Positions 1 through 12,724 of a stretch of 64,000 nt of DNA are shown piece by piece. The translations under genes and the position numbers were made by a program. The notes under the pieces are model-generated. The model had not been told where the DNA came from, ran no database searches, and worked only from the letters and a program-made list of their open reading frames with translations. Origin of the DNA: Imbricaverruca yamaguchii (Eukaryota > Arthropoda > Thecostraca > Neoverrucidae). Each line of letters starts with the position of its first letter. Within the stretch, counting starts at the first letter, position 1. The stretch is from the NCBI GenBank assembly GCA_034440575.1, contig JAOTOL010001634.1, forward strand, positions 669,001-733,000, given 5' to 3'.

Positions 1-1575
1 TCAAGTTTGGAGTGCTATGGAGCGCCTCCTGCCAGGCACAGGGGAACTGACTGCACAAGTGCTGGTGGTGCCTTTACCGAATCCCCTTGCTGCGTGGAAT
101 GAAAAACATACCATGGAACGGTAACGAAAAAAAAGCATGCAATAATCTGGAACTTGGGCAAATTTTACGATGAAATGAAGACCTTTTGGGGTCATTGCAA
201 GGATTTTCCCCGCCACCAACATAATAAAATAATCTGTTCTACTGAGTATCGTGGAAGCTGACTGGGCCGGTGCTGATGGTGTCCCTGATAAGCCGTCCCA
301 ACTGAACACCGTTAGAGCTGGCTGAACTGTGCTGGTGGCGTCCCTATCGAGCGGTCCTTGCTGACTACTGCGGGAGCTGACTGGACAGGTACTTGTAGCG
401 TCCCTGCCGTGCCTGCATGCCGTGGGAGTAGCGGACCAGTACTGGCGGGGGTCACCACTACTAAGTACGGGTGGAGTCGACCGACCGACGCTAGTTGCAT
501 AAGGACCCAGAGGTTCCTACTGAGCACCGGGAAGCTGATCGGACCGGTGCTGCTGGCATCCCTGCCGAGCGACGCCTGCTGAGTGTGGGAGTGCTGGCCG
601 CGCGACGCTGGTGGCGTACAAGCCATGCGGCCCCCACTGTGCACTGTGGGAGCTGACTGGACCCGTGCTGGCATCCTTGTCAAGTACCATGGAAGCTGAC
701 ACGAACGATGCTGGCAGCGTGCGAGCCGAGTGGCTCCTACTGAATAACGGGGAAGCTGAACGAGGCGGTGCTGGTGACGTTTCTGTCGAGCCGACACTAC
801 TAAGTACCGTGGGAGTTCACCGGACTGGTGCTGATGGCGTCCCTGTCGAGTTACCTTTGCTGTGTACCGGGGGAGCTGATAAGACCGGCGCTGGTTGCGT
901 CCCTGCCGAGCGGCCACCGATGAATACCGGTAACGTAGGAGTTGACCGGACTGGTGCTGGTGGCGTCTCTGCTGAGCGTTTCCCACTTAGTACCGGGAAA
1001 GCTGATCGGACCGGTGCTGGTGGCGTTCCTGACAAATTTATCTTACTGGGTACAGGGAGCTGACCAGACCGTTGCTGGTGGTATCCCTGTCGAGCGGCTC
1101 CCACTGAGTGCCGGGAAGCTGATCAGACCGGTGTTCGTTGGGTCCAAGTTGGGAAGCCCTGCCGAGTACCGTTGCAATTTACCGGACTGATGCTGGTGGT
1201 GTCCGTGCTGATCGACCTCTGTTGAGTACCGAAGGGAGTTGACCGGACCGGTGCTGGTGGTGTCCATGCCGATCTGTCTCCGCTGAGTTCCGGGGGGAGC
1301 TGACTTGACAGGTGTTGGTGGTGGCGCTGACGTCGCTGAGTATCGTGGGAGCTGACGAAATTGGTGCTGATGGCGTACGTGTCGAGCGGCTCCTACCGAG
1401 TGCCGTGGAAGCTGACTGGGCCAGTTCCGGTGGAATTTCTGTCGAACCGTCACTACTGGGTACTGGGGGAGCTGACCGGACCGGTGCTGGTGGCGTCTCT
1501 GCTCAGCTGCCCTTACTGAGCACCGGTGGAACTGATCGGCCGATGTTGGTCATGCTGATGACGATAGTGTCCTAC
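1..1575. repeat. Diverged minisatellite, unit about 60 bp
   Basis: The first 1.5 kb is a head-to-tail array of a unit close to 60 bp. The recurring core reads like GGAGCTGACCGGACCGGTGC, followed by TGGTGGCGTCCCTGTCGAGC and an ACTGAGTACC-like end. Neighbouring cores, for example at about 1472 and 1531, are 59-60 bp apart. Because the unit is close to a multiple of three, long stretches are open on both strands; one plus frame repeats a GADRTGAGGV-like peptide. The array is probably cut by the window start and fades out by about 1575. Stops and frame changes between units argue against a single coding exon, but a repeat-bearing exon that has decayed cannot be excluded. Confidence 0.85.
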
Positions 1576-1764
1576 TATTTAGTGGTACCACGGTAGTGTA
1601 ATGGTTGTGGTGTGACGGTTCCAGATGTCGAGTGAAACGCCGAGTTCCTGTGCGAACATCAGTTTGTTTTTTTGGGCGTTTGAATCGTACTGCATGTCGT
1701 TAACCGCTACGAGTAAGGAGCCCTGTGGATCACTTGGAATAGTGTTTGTCTTTTGAAGTGTTAT

Positions 1765-2060
1765 TTAACACGCGCACGTCCGGGGGCAGATATCTGCCAC
1801 CCCCTGCCCCTGTGGTTTTTCCTAATTTTCCGCCATACTAATTACGTTAGCGAGGCCAAACCTCGCATGGCTGCTGATTCGTCTTTTTCGCATATCCTCA
1901 TGCATTTTAACCCTGGGTCATATTAAGTCAGGGCACCAGGTCAGACGAAGTGACCCAAATACACTCGGAGTTCTAGGTGGCATAACTTCCACAATAATTG
2001 GGCGATTGATTTCAAACTTATAACACGTCATGATCTCATCAGGGACCATAATATATATGT

Positions 2061-2120
<60 letters not shown>

Positions 2121-2824
2121 TTTTTTTCATAGCATTGACCAGAGGTCGTGTCGCGGCCATGACTTCCCCATTATAGGACTATGGTAAAATACACAAATGT
2201 TTCCTGGTTACGTATTTGCTCTCGGGATGATCTCACAACGGTTGTGGCGTGCAGTTGGAAGCTATGCTCAATGGTACCACTGACATTTTTGCTCAGTGAC
2301 CTCACCAAGGTCATCTGAGTTCACCTGTGGTTCACTGCACATTTCTGCACCTAATATCGCACTACATTGAGCTAAAAGGCTGAAATTACCGTAATTGTGC
2401 TTGTATTGCCAAGACGTGTCGATTGATACCTTGCATGCCCTCCCTAGGCTATTCATGACCTTGAGCTGAGGTCACAGTTTCGGTTGACCTGACCTTAAAT
2501 CACACCGCCTATTGTCGATAGCACATTTCAAGGACTGTCGAATAGCGTTCGCCGTTTGTTTCTATCTGTTACAGGTCCTGAGATATGTGTCAATATCCGA
2601 GAGTCACCCGATTTGGTCGAATTTGACCTATGATGACCCAGTGACCTGAATATTGACCTGAGCGGAAAAATAACCGAAACACTTTCGATAGAGCCTGTCG
2701 CCAACTATCCAACGCCGTTTTCCGTTTGTCGCTAGCTAGCATAGTTCTAGGGATTTTAAGGGGCAGACATCTGCCCCCCCCCCCCGACATGCGAAGTTGG
2801 CGCGGACCGACGTGCGAGTGTCAA
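1765..2824 (-). mobile_element. TTAA-flanked non-autonomous DNA element, family 2, copy 1
   Basis: This element of about 1.06 kb begins TTAACACGCGCACGTCCGG and ends with the inverted counterpart ...GTGCGAGTGTCAA, where the final TTAA has decayed to TCAA. Just inside each end is a palindromic GGGGGCAGATATCTGCC-like block. It is an inverted copy of the element at 8904-9940, and the two share most of their interior, including blocks rich in TGACC/GGTCA. No transposase frame is present, so it would depend on an enzyme supplied elsewhere. TTAA duplications are typical of the piggyBac superfamily; assignment to it is inference. A TA microsatellite has expanded inside it. Confidence 0.75.
2063..2118. 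repeat. (TA)n microsatellite
   Basis: An uninterrupted TA run of about 55 bp lies inside the family 2 TTAA element. The equivalent place in the copy at 8904-9940 has no such run, so it expanded after insertion. Confidence 0.95.
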
Positions 2825-5800
2825 TGCGGGAAATTCTCCACATGATTTCAAATACGTCTGGATTTGTAATTGTTAATTCGGAAATCGAACTGAATTTTGC
2901 CGAACTTCTGCAATATTTTCTGAAATTTCACTTCTTCATATTTGAGCAGCATTGCAGTCGGTTTTATAAAGAGTTCGGTTTTAACAATCTTTGAAACAAT
3001 ACTTGACATCCTGTGCGGTTTCAAACTGCAATTTCCTTTCTCTTTCGACGGTAGGTGCTTTATGATGGCTAAAACTAGGCTGAGGTTCGTCTATTTGTGT
3101 AGCATTTCAGATAGTTTTCAAATCCTAACAGTAATGATACACTTGTGCAGAAATGAAAATGCCTTGCACGCCTTACTCTCGATCCTAACACTACAGAAAC
3201 AAAAATATCCATCCCTTTCAAGTTCCCTCTGAAGGTAAAATGAATAGCGATTCGAAACACGATCTTCATTTGGACAAAATCAGTTATGGGACCCCTCCCC
3301 AAATACATGCTTCACAAAACATAATGTACATTCCGTGTTTTGGTTAGCATATTGTGTCCCGATAAGTTATCTAGGTAGTCTTGTCATGCCTCATCAGAAA
3401 GGGCCATTCTAACATAGTGATCATAGTGGTCATATGTTCACGATCATCATGGTCCTGAAAGTTCAATATTTCCAGGAGAGGATATGGGAAGCCCAGCTTC
3501 GTCTCGATTATATACAGGAATAGTGTTTATACGTGGATTAAAGAACCCAGGTGGGAAAACGAAATCTGTTTTAGATAAAATTGGACTTCGGTGCAACTTC
3601 AACTATGCTATTGGTTTGTAGGTTTCTAGCATATCATTGGACCGATCAGTATTGGTCGGCTATTGGTGACATAATGCTGCCTCAGGTAACGTCGTGTCCT
3701 CTCCGCTGGTGACAATCCGTAGCTGCTGACGTGACGAGCAATAGAGGGCGTACTGTTAGACTGTGGGCTTCGCCAACGGCGGAGAGATGGAAATACCGGA
3801 ACACAACAGTCGGGTTTTGAGATTGACTAAAATTAGTCAGGTCCTGCAACGAGCCGGCGCCTCGTAACGCGGGGCTTAGCCTTACAAGCACGGTGTGATG
3901 GCTAAAGCAAGACTATTGAACTTATGGACGCGTCGCGGCATGTGGCCAAGCGAGGTGGTGAATCTGCGAGCTCAAGAACGGATACAGAACCCTGGCTGGA
4001 TGAAATTCAATAAGAATTCTCCGATTTATTTTCCTTTAAAAGTCATCAGGTTTTTGAACAGCTAACATTCGTAGGATTTGTTTCATACCGAATTTATCAT
4101 ACAAAATGTTCTTAGAATCAGAGAAAATGCCATCTTAGTGAAAAACATAAGAAATAATCGGCTCCTAAAGGGGAGGGAAAATAGCGGAATGGCTACGAAC
4201 ACGAGTCCATGGCTATTCAAGGCTCTCGAAATACCCATGTATCTGTTATAACTAATTAAGCACGTGTCGTTATTAACACTTCATGTACTGCCCGGCACCT
4301 TAAACAACACTTACAGAGTATAGGAGGATATAGGGAATAAATATAGGGGTCTGTGTCCCTCCCCATGGAAATGTGAAATGTGACCCCCTGGCCGGATAAG
4401 CCAGAAGGCTCGAGTGCACTTCTCCCCCTGCCGCTCAACCGATTTTTCAGTCATCAAGGACTACGAGGGATAGACGCCTCTAAGAGGGATACGCGCCATT
4501 TGGAGACGAAAAGGCACCCCTTCAGTGTGCTCTGGCATACTCCATACCTTTCGCTCTACGTATTTTTCTTCCGAAGCGCCCCTCTGACGAAATGTGCCAT
4601 TCCCCAAGGAAAATTTCTGAATTTGCCCCTGAATGTTTTTGTTTGTTTTTTTTTGTACCGTGGCTGCGTGTGGAGAAAGATGTTCATGACGTGTTGGTTG
4701 GGAAATATGCTGTGAGAATATGTGTCAATTCTCAGAGAGGTATGTAAGTGCTGAAGAGTGTTATGGGTATGGGTCTGATAAGGAAAAAAGGGCTATATTG
4801 GTTGAAAAGGTGTTATCATGCATAGTACACCATGAAGTTTCGATAATATTTAGTGAAGCACTTGCGTCTATTTATCCAGAACTCAGTCAGACCCTTCTTT
4901 TATTGTTTATTCTCAGGCTTATATTTAACTGGGATATAATTGGGCAAGGCATTGGTAGCTTGAACTTAGGCAGCCATAATGTGACCGGTTTTTCTGACTG
5001 ATTCCCAATTATATCTCAATACACTGCAACCTGGGTCGTCAACAAGCACTCAAACACACATGTCAAGGAATGGCCTCCCCTAATGCGGTACTTATTTCCT
5101 CAGACCATTGTTACATGCTACAGAAAGTGCTGCAAACTAATATACCAAACACCAGCAGATAGTTGACACGTTTCACACCATCACCATCACCATCGTTAAC
5201 GCAATCGGATCAATCATCAGTAGGTTCAGGTTAGCTTAATAATTTACACATAGGTGTAGGTTAGGTTATATCATCTTACAGTACCTGCAATGTACCTTCA
5301 ATAGAGAGCTGAAAAAATGAGTGCTGCTGTAGGAGAAATAGATGTTCAGCAAGTGGCTTTAAGTGCTGGAAGGAAATGCTGACTAGACGCAAGTGGTGTA
5401 GGAATGAATGCAAGGGCCCCTGAAGACATGAGCGCGCATAAGTAGTACCAACTGTTCTGGTAAATGTTGCCCCCATTTTATTATGGATGACGGTCAATCT
5501 TGGAAGTAATTTACCTCAGGAATGCTTCTAGGTAGGTGTCTACACATCAGAAAGCTGACTTCTAATGAATCAGGACCACTTTCTTTTCGGGTTCTATACC
5601 TATCCTGCTTATACAGTATTGGTTTTACCCTATATAGACATACTGGAACTTAAACCTACTAGTCAAGCACTTATTTTTCGTAGTGCATCAGCTATTTCCT
5701 CAGACCCCGTTGGAGTTTTATGGAATGTACCATAAACTAACCAAATATAATATCAACGCGCGGATTGCATGCTCTTAAACTCTTGGATAATTTATCGTAT

Positions 5801-8136
5801 CTGCCAAAATGTAGTCAACATATTCGAGGTCACTTGAAAAAAAACTGTTGGATAAAAGCCTTGAAGAATCCTGCTACTCTACGATAAAGTGTTCTGCAAA
5901 CTGGCGGATCCAAGGGCGGGCAAGGGAGCCATGATCCTCGGCCGAGGAGGCCGATTTTGCCGAGTTTTTGCAGTCAGTAAAATGTCATATTCTTCAAGTC
6001 TAAGAACATTGTATGGCATAAATATTGTCTTAAGCAGATCTGACGACCGTTGCCGGTTTAAATCCGATGGCTGTTTCGAAACTGGAGAAACGTTTTTTAA
6101 TTTGGCCCCATGCTTGGCTTTTGGTTCTGCCTCTGGCTCTACATATGATTAAAGTGATGCATCAGTGAAATATTACTGACAAAGCCTGCGAATATAGTTA
6201 GATTTAGTGCTCTTGAAGTGAAAAGGTGAGCTAATTATCAATTTACCCCCAATGTTTTGTGGGCGTGGATTTATTGATCAAAGCTAGGCATGGAGATTAA
6301 GCCAGGTCATTGACCTCATGAAAACAGAAACCATAGTACGGTGAAGAATATAAGGCCGCATCTGAAGCTGAACAGCTAAAGAAAACCTAGATGGTGCCAC
6401 AGTCATGCCTTCAAAGACCAAACCAAAAAGAGGCTAGAGTCAGCAGTTAAAAACGTTGGTTAAATAATGGGAAGGGTTGATTCAAAAAGTTCGGAACTAA
6501 GGCCAAATCCAAGAGTAAAAAAGCTACAAAGTCGAAGTTGTTTGCATGAAAGCGAAAATATGCAAAAGACATTGCACCTCTTTGTGGTTAGGGGTGGGTG
6601 GTGGAAATCCGAGGCAGAAACCATCAGCATTGGTGATAAAAGCTGGGGGTGTTATGTCATGCTCCTCCATCAAAAACAGCTAGCTATCTGGATTGAAATT
6701 TTCCTGAAATTCAACTCTGAATCGTCTGATGGATGTAATTTTAAGTGACAATGTGCACACAAGTATATATTTGCACTTTGAATCTTCACTTTTGTGGTTA
6801 CTTCAAACACGGCGTCTTATCCATGAAGACACTTTGCCGGGAGTTCTCCCGAAACGAAATCCTAAATCCTGGCCTTCTCCTGGGTTGCAAGATATGTCCA
6901 TATTTAGATTTGTAGGTAACAACGTACTGTGCATGTGCGACCTTGTTCCCCATTAGCCCTTGCCCAAAGCTGCAGTCTGTCGATATGATTGAATGTAGCC
7001 CATAATGTGAAGAATATATTCATTTCAATAAACAAGTCAACTGACCAACCTCCAAATTCTTGTGAAATCAAGCTTTCAGTGAGCGTCTTGCAACACAGCA
7101 TTAGATGCTCCTCTCCTATTAGCGACCAATTTTGAAGAAAGGTAAAGATATTGCCAGCGCATCTTCTTTTCTGGAGGAGTAGTTTTATTTGGTGTCAAGA
7201 CATCTGTATATCAGCCAGACTTGTGCTCGACACGAGTTGAATCGAGAATCAATTCATGAATCAATCATTTTTGGATGAGTCGTGAGTTGAATCGATTCTT
7301 GTCCCAAAAACATATCTTGAGTCTGGAGTTGAATCACATCTTTCTTTTTTTAAATGAGTTTAATCATGAGTCGATAATTTTGATCGCAATGAGTCATTGA
7401 CATTTTGTGACACAAACGCAAGTTATGAACAAATGATATAAAACATGTATTTTGTGAATAGTATGCCATTACACAAAGTCGGGAGTAAAACCACAGTATA
7501 ATTATTTATGCTTAGCATTACAATTGTCAACTTCTCAGCTGCCAGTGAGTAAAGGATGAGGGGTAAGTAGGTACTTAAGTTATCTACCAAAAACGGATAA
7601 CAGTAACTACAAATGAGTATTAATGTTAAGCTTGGTATTCACAATCAGTATCATGCATTAGTGAATCCTTTGTGCCAGGAACGCAACACAGAAATGGGAT
7701 GTGATTGTAAAAAAGAATATGGAACCAAAGTGGCCCTCCACTGCAAAAAGTACATGCACTGAATAAAATTGCGTTTGTTTGTGTGACAAATAACAAACCC
7801 AAGGCACCTTTACTAGAAGGTAGATCTAAGTTTTCTTTCAAGCTCGCATGACGTCATTCGAAGTTTTTTACTATGGTATCAATTTGGTTCTAGAAGACTG
7901 TTCTTAAATCGTGCCTGGTCACTTTAATTTCCTTCCTAGCAAATATATTTGTCTTCCGCTCGCCAGGTGAGTTACAGTCTTGTCCCATTATTTCCAGTGA
8001 GCATTTGTTCCGACAGATTTTATTCCCATGCATTGACAAGCTTGGATTTGTGCATTGTAGCCCGGCAGGTGTAAAGGAACATTTTGGAGTGATCCAGCAT
8101 GGAGGATGTTTTTCTTCGAAACTTATGCATCGCAAC
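2825..8136. other. Intergenic stretch without a supportable gene
   Basis: I see no convincing exon here. The longest open frames (about 90-110 codons, for example 4380-4715 and 4720-5001) show no family motif. Around 4440-4640 is a C/T-rich stretch with loosely repeating AAGGCACCCCTT-like phrases. These resemble the degenerate tandem repeats at 21.2-21.6, 24.8-25.3 and 41.0-41.25 kb. A CACCAT triplet run occurs at about 5177-5195. Confidence 0.5.
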
Positions 8137-8585
8137 TCAATTTTCACCTATTTCAGTGAATTTTGAGCACTTTTCCCTGATCGCAGCTTTTCCCTGTAGC
8201 TTTTCGCAGCACTTTTCCCTGATCGTTAGGTCATTGAGCTCAGCTTGGTTCAACGGTACCGGTCGATCGTTCTCGGTCGGTTCATATGCACCAGACGCGT
8301 CTGCGTCCATTTCATCCCCACTACAGTCGGACGATGACTCGATGTCGACATCGGGTTCAGGGATGGGGATATCTGGACCATGAGGGACTGGCTTGATGCC
8401 TGATGGCACATCCGGATATTTTACATGCTTCTGTTTCTTTCGATTTACTCCTTTCAGATCTGTCATACAAAAATAGCAGTCGGTGGTATTGACGCCCCAA
8501 AATAAGAACCTTTTCCACTCACTGTCACACAGCCACTTTGCGCGTCGAAAAGGAAGACGGCGGTGCTTGCCAACTCTGCCGCTTG
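8137..8585 (-). pseudogene. Coding fragment of a dispersed arthropod protein family (DCYFC / PVPHG motifs)
   Basis: One minus-strand frame is open from a good splice-acceptor-like site (ATTTTCTTATTAG, ending at 8586) to a stop at 8137. It reads GKHRRLPFRRAKW, then TTDCYFCMTDLKGVNRK, KYPDVPSGIKPVPHGPDIP, an acidic Ser/Asp stretch (SSSDCSGDEMDADAS) and PLNQAELNDLT. From memory, the order DCYFC, YP-LPSA-RPVPHG, then QAELNDL is typical of uncharacterised proteins found in many copies in aphid, tick and spider genomes, probably carried by mobile DNA. That link could not be checked here. After NDLT the expected continuation is lost and the frame drifts into a Lys/Glu-rich tail, so this copy is truncated or frameshifted. 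The ATG at 8466 lies inside the motif and is not the true start. It has no visible neighbour exon. Confidence 0.6.
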
Positions 8586-8903
8586 CTAATAAGAAAATAT
8601 TACATCATAAAAGCAGCGTTGGACTTGTACTTTAAACCATAATGCTTTGTCCCTTTTCTCCCGCGTCCCAATTCTCACTTTTCTCCGCTACTGATATATC
8701 ATACTGTAGTATGCATACTGATGCATCAGTGTGTGAGTTGTTATCTTTGACGTAGTGTGAAAACTTGAGCTAATCGAGAAAAATGGATAGTATTTTCTGA
8801 TTCAGCACACGAAACGTGTATTAAAACAGCTGAGAAACTTCCAACCTTTTGAAAAAGTTTTGAAACGCAGGCCAGCGATAATATGGTGGGGTGCAAACCA
8901 TTG

Positions 8904-9940
8904 TTAACACTCGCACGTCCGGAGGTCCGCGCCAACTTCGCATGTCCGGGGGCAGATGTCTGCCCCCTAAGATCTCTACAACTATGCTACCTAGCGACAA
9001 ACGGAAAACAGCGTTGGATAGCTGGTGACGGGCTCTATCGAAAGTGTTTCGGTCAATGTTTTGTTCAGGTCACCATTTAGGTCACTGGGTCATCATAGGT
9101 CAAATTCTACCGGATCAGGTGGGACTAAGATATTGACACATATATCAGGACCTGCAACAGATAGAAACGAACGGCGAACGCTACTCGACAGTCCTTTAAG
9201 TGCGCTATCGACAATAGGCGGTGTAATTTAAGGTTAGGTCAACCGAAATTCGGGTCAAGGTCATGAAGTCATGACCTCAGATCAAGGTCATGAAGTCATG
9301 ACCTCAGATCAAGGTCATGAAGTCGCCTAGGGAGGTCATGTAATGTATCAATCGACACGTCTTGGCGATACAAGCACAATGACCGTAATTTGAGCCTTCT
9401 AGTTCAATGCAGTGTGACATATTGTGCGGAAATGTGTAGTGATCTCAGGTGACCTCAGAGACCTTGGTGAGGTCACTGAACAAAAATTTCAGCGGTAACA
9501 TTGAACATAGCTTCCATCTACACGCCACAACCGCTGTGAGGTCGTCCCAAGAGCAAATATGTAACCAGGAAACATTTGTATATTTTACCATAGTCCTATA
9601 ATGGGGGAAGCCATGGCCGCGACCTGACCTAAGGTCAATACTACGAAAAAACCGATATACATATTACAGTCCCTGGTGAGATCATGACATGTTATAAGTT
9701 TGAAACAATCGCCCAATTATTGTGGAAGTTATGCCACTTAGAACTCCGAGTGTAGTTGGGTCACTTCGCCTGACCTGGTGACCTGACCTGAGATGACCCA
9801 GGATTAGAAATGTATGAGGATATGTGGAAAAGACCAATGAACAGCTATGCGAGGTTTGGCCTTGCTAACCCGATTAGTTTGGCGGAAAATAAGGAAAACC
9901 GGAGGGGGCAGACATCTGCCCCCGGACGGGGGCGTGTTAA
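8904..9940 (+). mobile_element. TTAA-flanked non-autonomous DNA element, family 2, copy 2
   Basis: This is the best-preserved copy. It begins TTAACACTCGCACGTCCGG and ends CCGGACGGGGGCGTGTTAA, so intact TTAA sits at both borders and the terminal repeats are inverted. Subterminal blocks GGGGGCAGATGTCTGCCCCC and GGGGGCAGACATCTGCCCCC are near-palindromes. The interior is full of GACCT/AGGTC words and includes a 27-bp tandem repeat. It is inverted relative to the copy at 1765-2824. No transposase frame is visible. piggyBac-like mobilisation is inferred from the TTAA borders only. Confidence 0.82.
9256..9323. repeat. 27-bp tandem repeat inside the TTAA element
   Basis: Two full and one partial copy of CAAGGTCATGAAGTCATGAC plus CTCAGAT occur in a row. 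The unit contains the palindrome GGTCATGAAGTCATGACC with one central mismatch. Confidence 0.9.
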
Positions 9941-10062
9941 TGGGCCCCAACGCCAAAGTGACAGGCAGATTTTTCAGATTTGAAACACTAGGCAATGTAT
10001 CTAGCATGAGTTCCGCCACTATTACAGTCGAGGCCGACAGGTTTTCTCGAAATTGTCTAAAA

Positions 10063-10106
10063 ATTATTTCCATTCAACACGCTTATGGGCGTTGAATGGA
10101 AATAAT
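10063..10106. repeat. Perfect 16-bp inverted repeat (hairpin)
   Basis: ATTATTTCCATTCAAC at 10063-10078 is followed after 12 nt by its exact reverse complement at 10091-10106. It lies about 120 bp outside the right border of the TTAA element. It could be a remnant of another mobile end or a transcribed hairpin. Confidence 0.9.
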
Positions 10107-12724
10107 GCATCTACAACCGTGAATTTCTCCTATACTATTTTGGCGTGGCAGAGCCGATACTGCTTATTATTGTTGGAGGGTGGAACTTTACGTTACTTTT
10201 GGTTATGCCACCCCTCGGCGGCCCTCCAGATCGTCATTGAACATTGTCAGCACATCACACAGAAGATGTATGACGCGCTTTTATCACAAGATGCTGGGTG
10301 GCCAATTGCTTTCATTTCACTTTAACGGCAAAGTGACAAGGTTAAATTATTTGATAATAAAATGAACTACACATCATAAGAGAGCTTGTTTGAATGTTGT
10401 TCAAATTTCACAATTGGAAATCAACTGCACCTTCTCTAGAAACTAGAATATAGCATTAATAAGACTCAGCCCACTCTGGTGGTGTTCCTTCACAAACCCA
10501 CCACCAGAGGCGCAACCGGTATTATGTCCGCACATGATGGCTAACGTGCCACCGGGGAGAAGAAGCCTTGGCGCACTTAGCCCCCCACCCTTGACTGTTC
10601 TTCCTTCTCCTCTTGAACGAGGGTGACAACTTGAACACGTAAAGTGGACGGTAGAGGGATCCTACCAATATAGGGAAAAATCCAATTATTTTTTAGGTAC
10701 TTGATGGTGAGCCTGCCAGAAATAGCACATTGTTGAGCAGGGCGATTGTTACTGGGTTGTTACTGGGCGATTGTATGTGCTTAATATTTTACATGTACCA
10801 GCCGTCTCAAAGGCTAAGGCGAATTTGCATTATTGTGCCTTCAGGTGTTCACGAGACATGTTTTATAAACATTTTGCCCCCATCAAACAAAGCAAAAAGA
10901 GGGTAGGCTAGTTGAATTTATGTCAAGTGAAGTTTTTAAGAGTGAAAGTTTAGAAAGAAACTTTAATTCTTCCACTTTGTTTCGTATATAGAAGGTTCAG
11001 ATAAGTGACGTCAAGTTTTATTGCATTTCCAAATTGTAACTTTCGAATATTTGTCTTGATTATTCTTCATCTAAAAGCAAGTTCCCAACTATTTGCAAGC
11101 TGAAAACAAAACATTTCCGACAGAAATAAGTCGTCACATTCTCTTAGTCACTTTCATAACTATAGTATTCAAACATTTTCACAAAACTCTGCCCAACACG
11201 TTGAAGCACAAATGTACAAGATCACCGAAAGTTTAGCTATACAGATTGAAAATTTTAAAACTTGCATTTGTTAAAGTAACGAATCCAACCAGCAGCAAAA
11301 ACCACGAAGTTGCAGCCCGAGGCAGACAGTGACAACCCCGGGGACAGAATAGCAACGAAAAGTCGAAACCCAAAGGTGTGGTTCAAGTCAGTGTAAAATA
11401 ATAATGGCTTCATGAAGACAAGCACAGCTTCGTCCAATGTCCGATCTGGGCCCTATGTTAAGCAGACTCTGTGAAGTGCACTGGGAGATCTAGGGGCACT
11501 GGGGATGACATATATTTAAAACCATAAAGCCCCGCCCTGACTCCATTACCCAAAATGGTACATTATGTCTGGCTATCGCAACATGGGGTGGATCAAGGGT
11601 GGCAAATGTGTGCTTCTGTAATTATTGTTGCCACGCAACTTAGAAGCATGCTCCATTTAATATGGTAACTGTGGTGGAATGTCCTCTTAGTGATGCACCC
11701 CTTTTACTTTGGAAAACAACATTTGTGGACCTGAATGAAACACAGTTTTTCCTGATGCTATTCTGTCGTCGGTCCTCAGTTTTGTGTGGAAGCTCCAGGA
11801 TGGGTGAGTTCCGGATGCTCCATGAATTCCTTAAATAAAACAGGCCTTTACTAGAAGCACTTGTGGATCCGGCCCGTCGGTTTAGAGGGCTGACTTCGGA
11901 GAAATCTTCTTTGTTTTAATCATAAAATTCCTCCAATATTATGGCTGGTGTAAACAAGCATCGAAGGGACATCATTCAGGGGAGAACGAACCACAGTCGC
12001 ATCAGCCGAAAATAGTTTATTCGATTAGGCGGGGGGCGGGGGTACGTTGGACATGGTGACATGGTGGACCCATGGGCCCATCATGTTTCGAAATATTTTA
12101 CTCTACGTAACCATTAACATAAATTACACGAAATCGGCCCGAGGGGCCGATGAAACTCAAAGTCGGTTTCCACCACCTAGGTTAATTTTCCATTATTGCC
12201 AGTGAGAAAACATTTCATGGTGCTGGTCTGAAGGACAAAACTTTACCAGGATTATTAAGGACAGAATACACGAAGGAAATTGGAGAACTCACATCGGTAT
12301 AGGGCCCACCCATTGGTGTTCCATGCTATGCGGTGAAATTATGGGGGCATGTCAGCTTTGACAGGCCCCTCCCCAGATGTATGCAAAGCACGCACATAGC
12401 CGGCTCCCCGGGCTGGAATCAGAGAAGTTTCCCACCTATGCCCCTGATTAAGGCATCTCAAATATGCTCTGCTTTGAAGCCGATTTTTTCAATGCACTGG
12501 CATTGGTCGCATGCGAAACTTAAGAATCATTGGTGGTTCCAATCCTATCGAACATAAATGCACCTGACATTCCACGACTGGATCCTCATCATTTCCATGG
12601 CGAATCTAACTTGATGCGCGTAATTTTGGAAGCAGAGATCTCAAACGTGCAATGTTCTTTCTCTATATATAATGTATGGACTAGAAGACAATCTTTGAGA
12701 AAAACACCTACCAAGAAATGCTTG
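10107..12724. other. Intergenic stretch without a supportable gene
   Basis: Nothing here supports an exon. Open frames are short and compositionally random. A short C-rich block lies at about 10540-10600 and a G-rich block at about 12030-12050. Confidence 0.5.
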
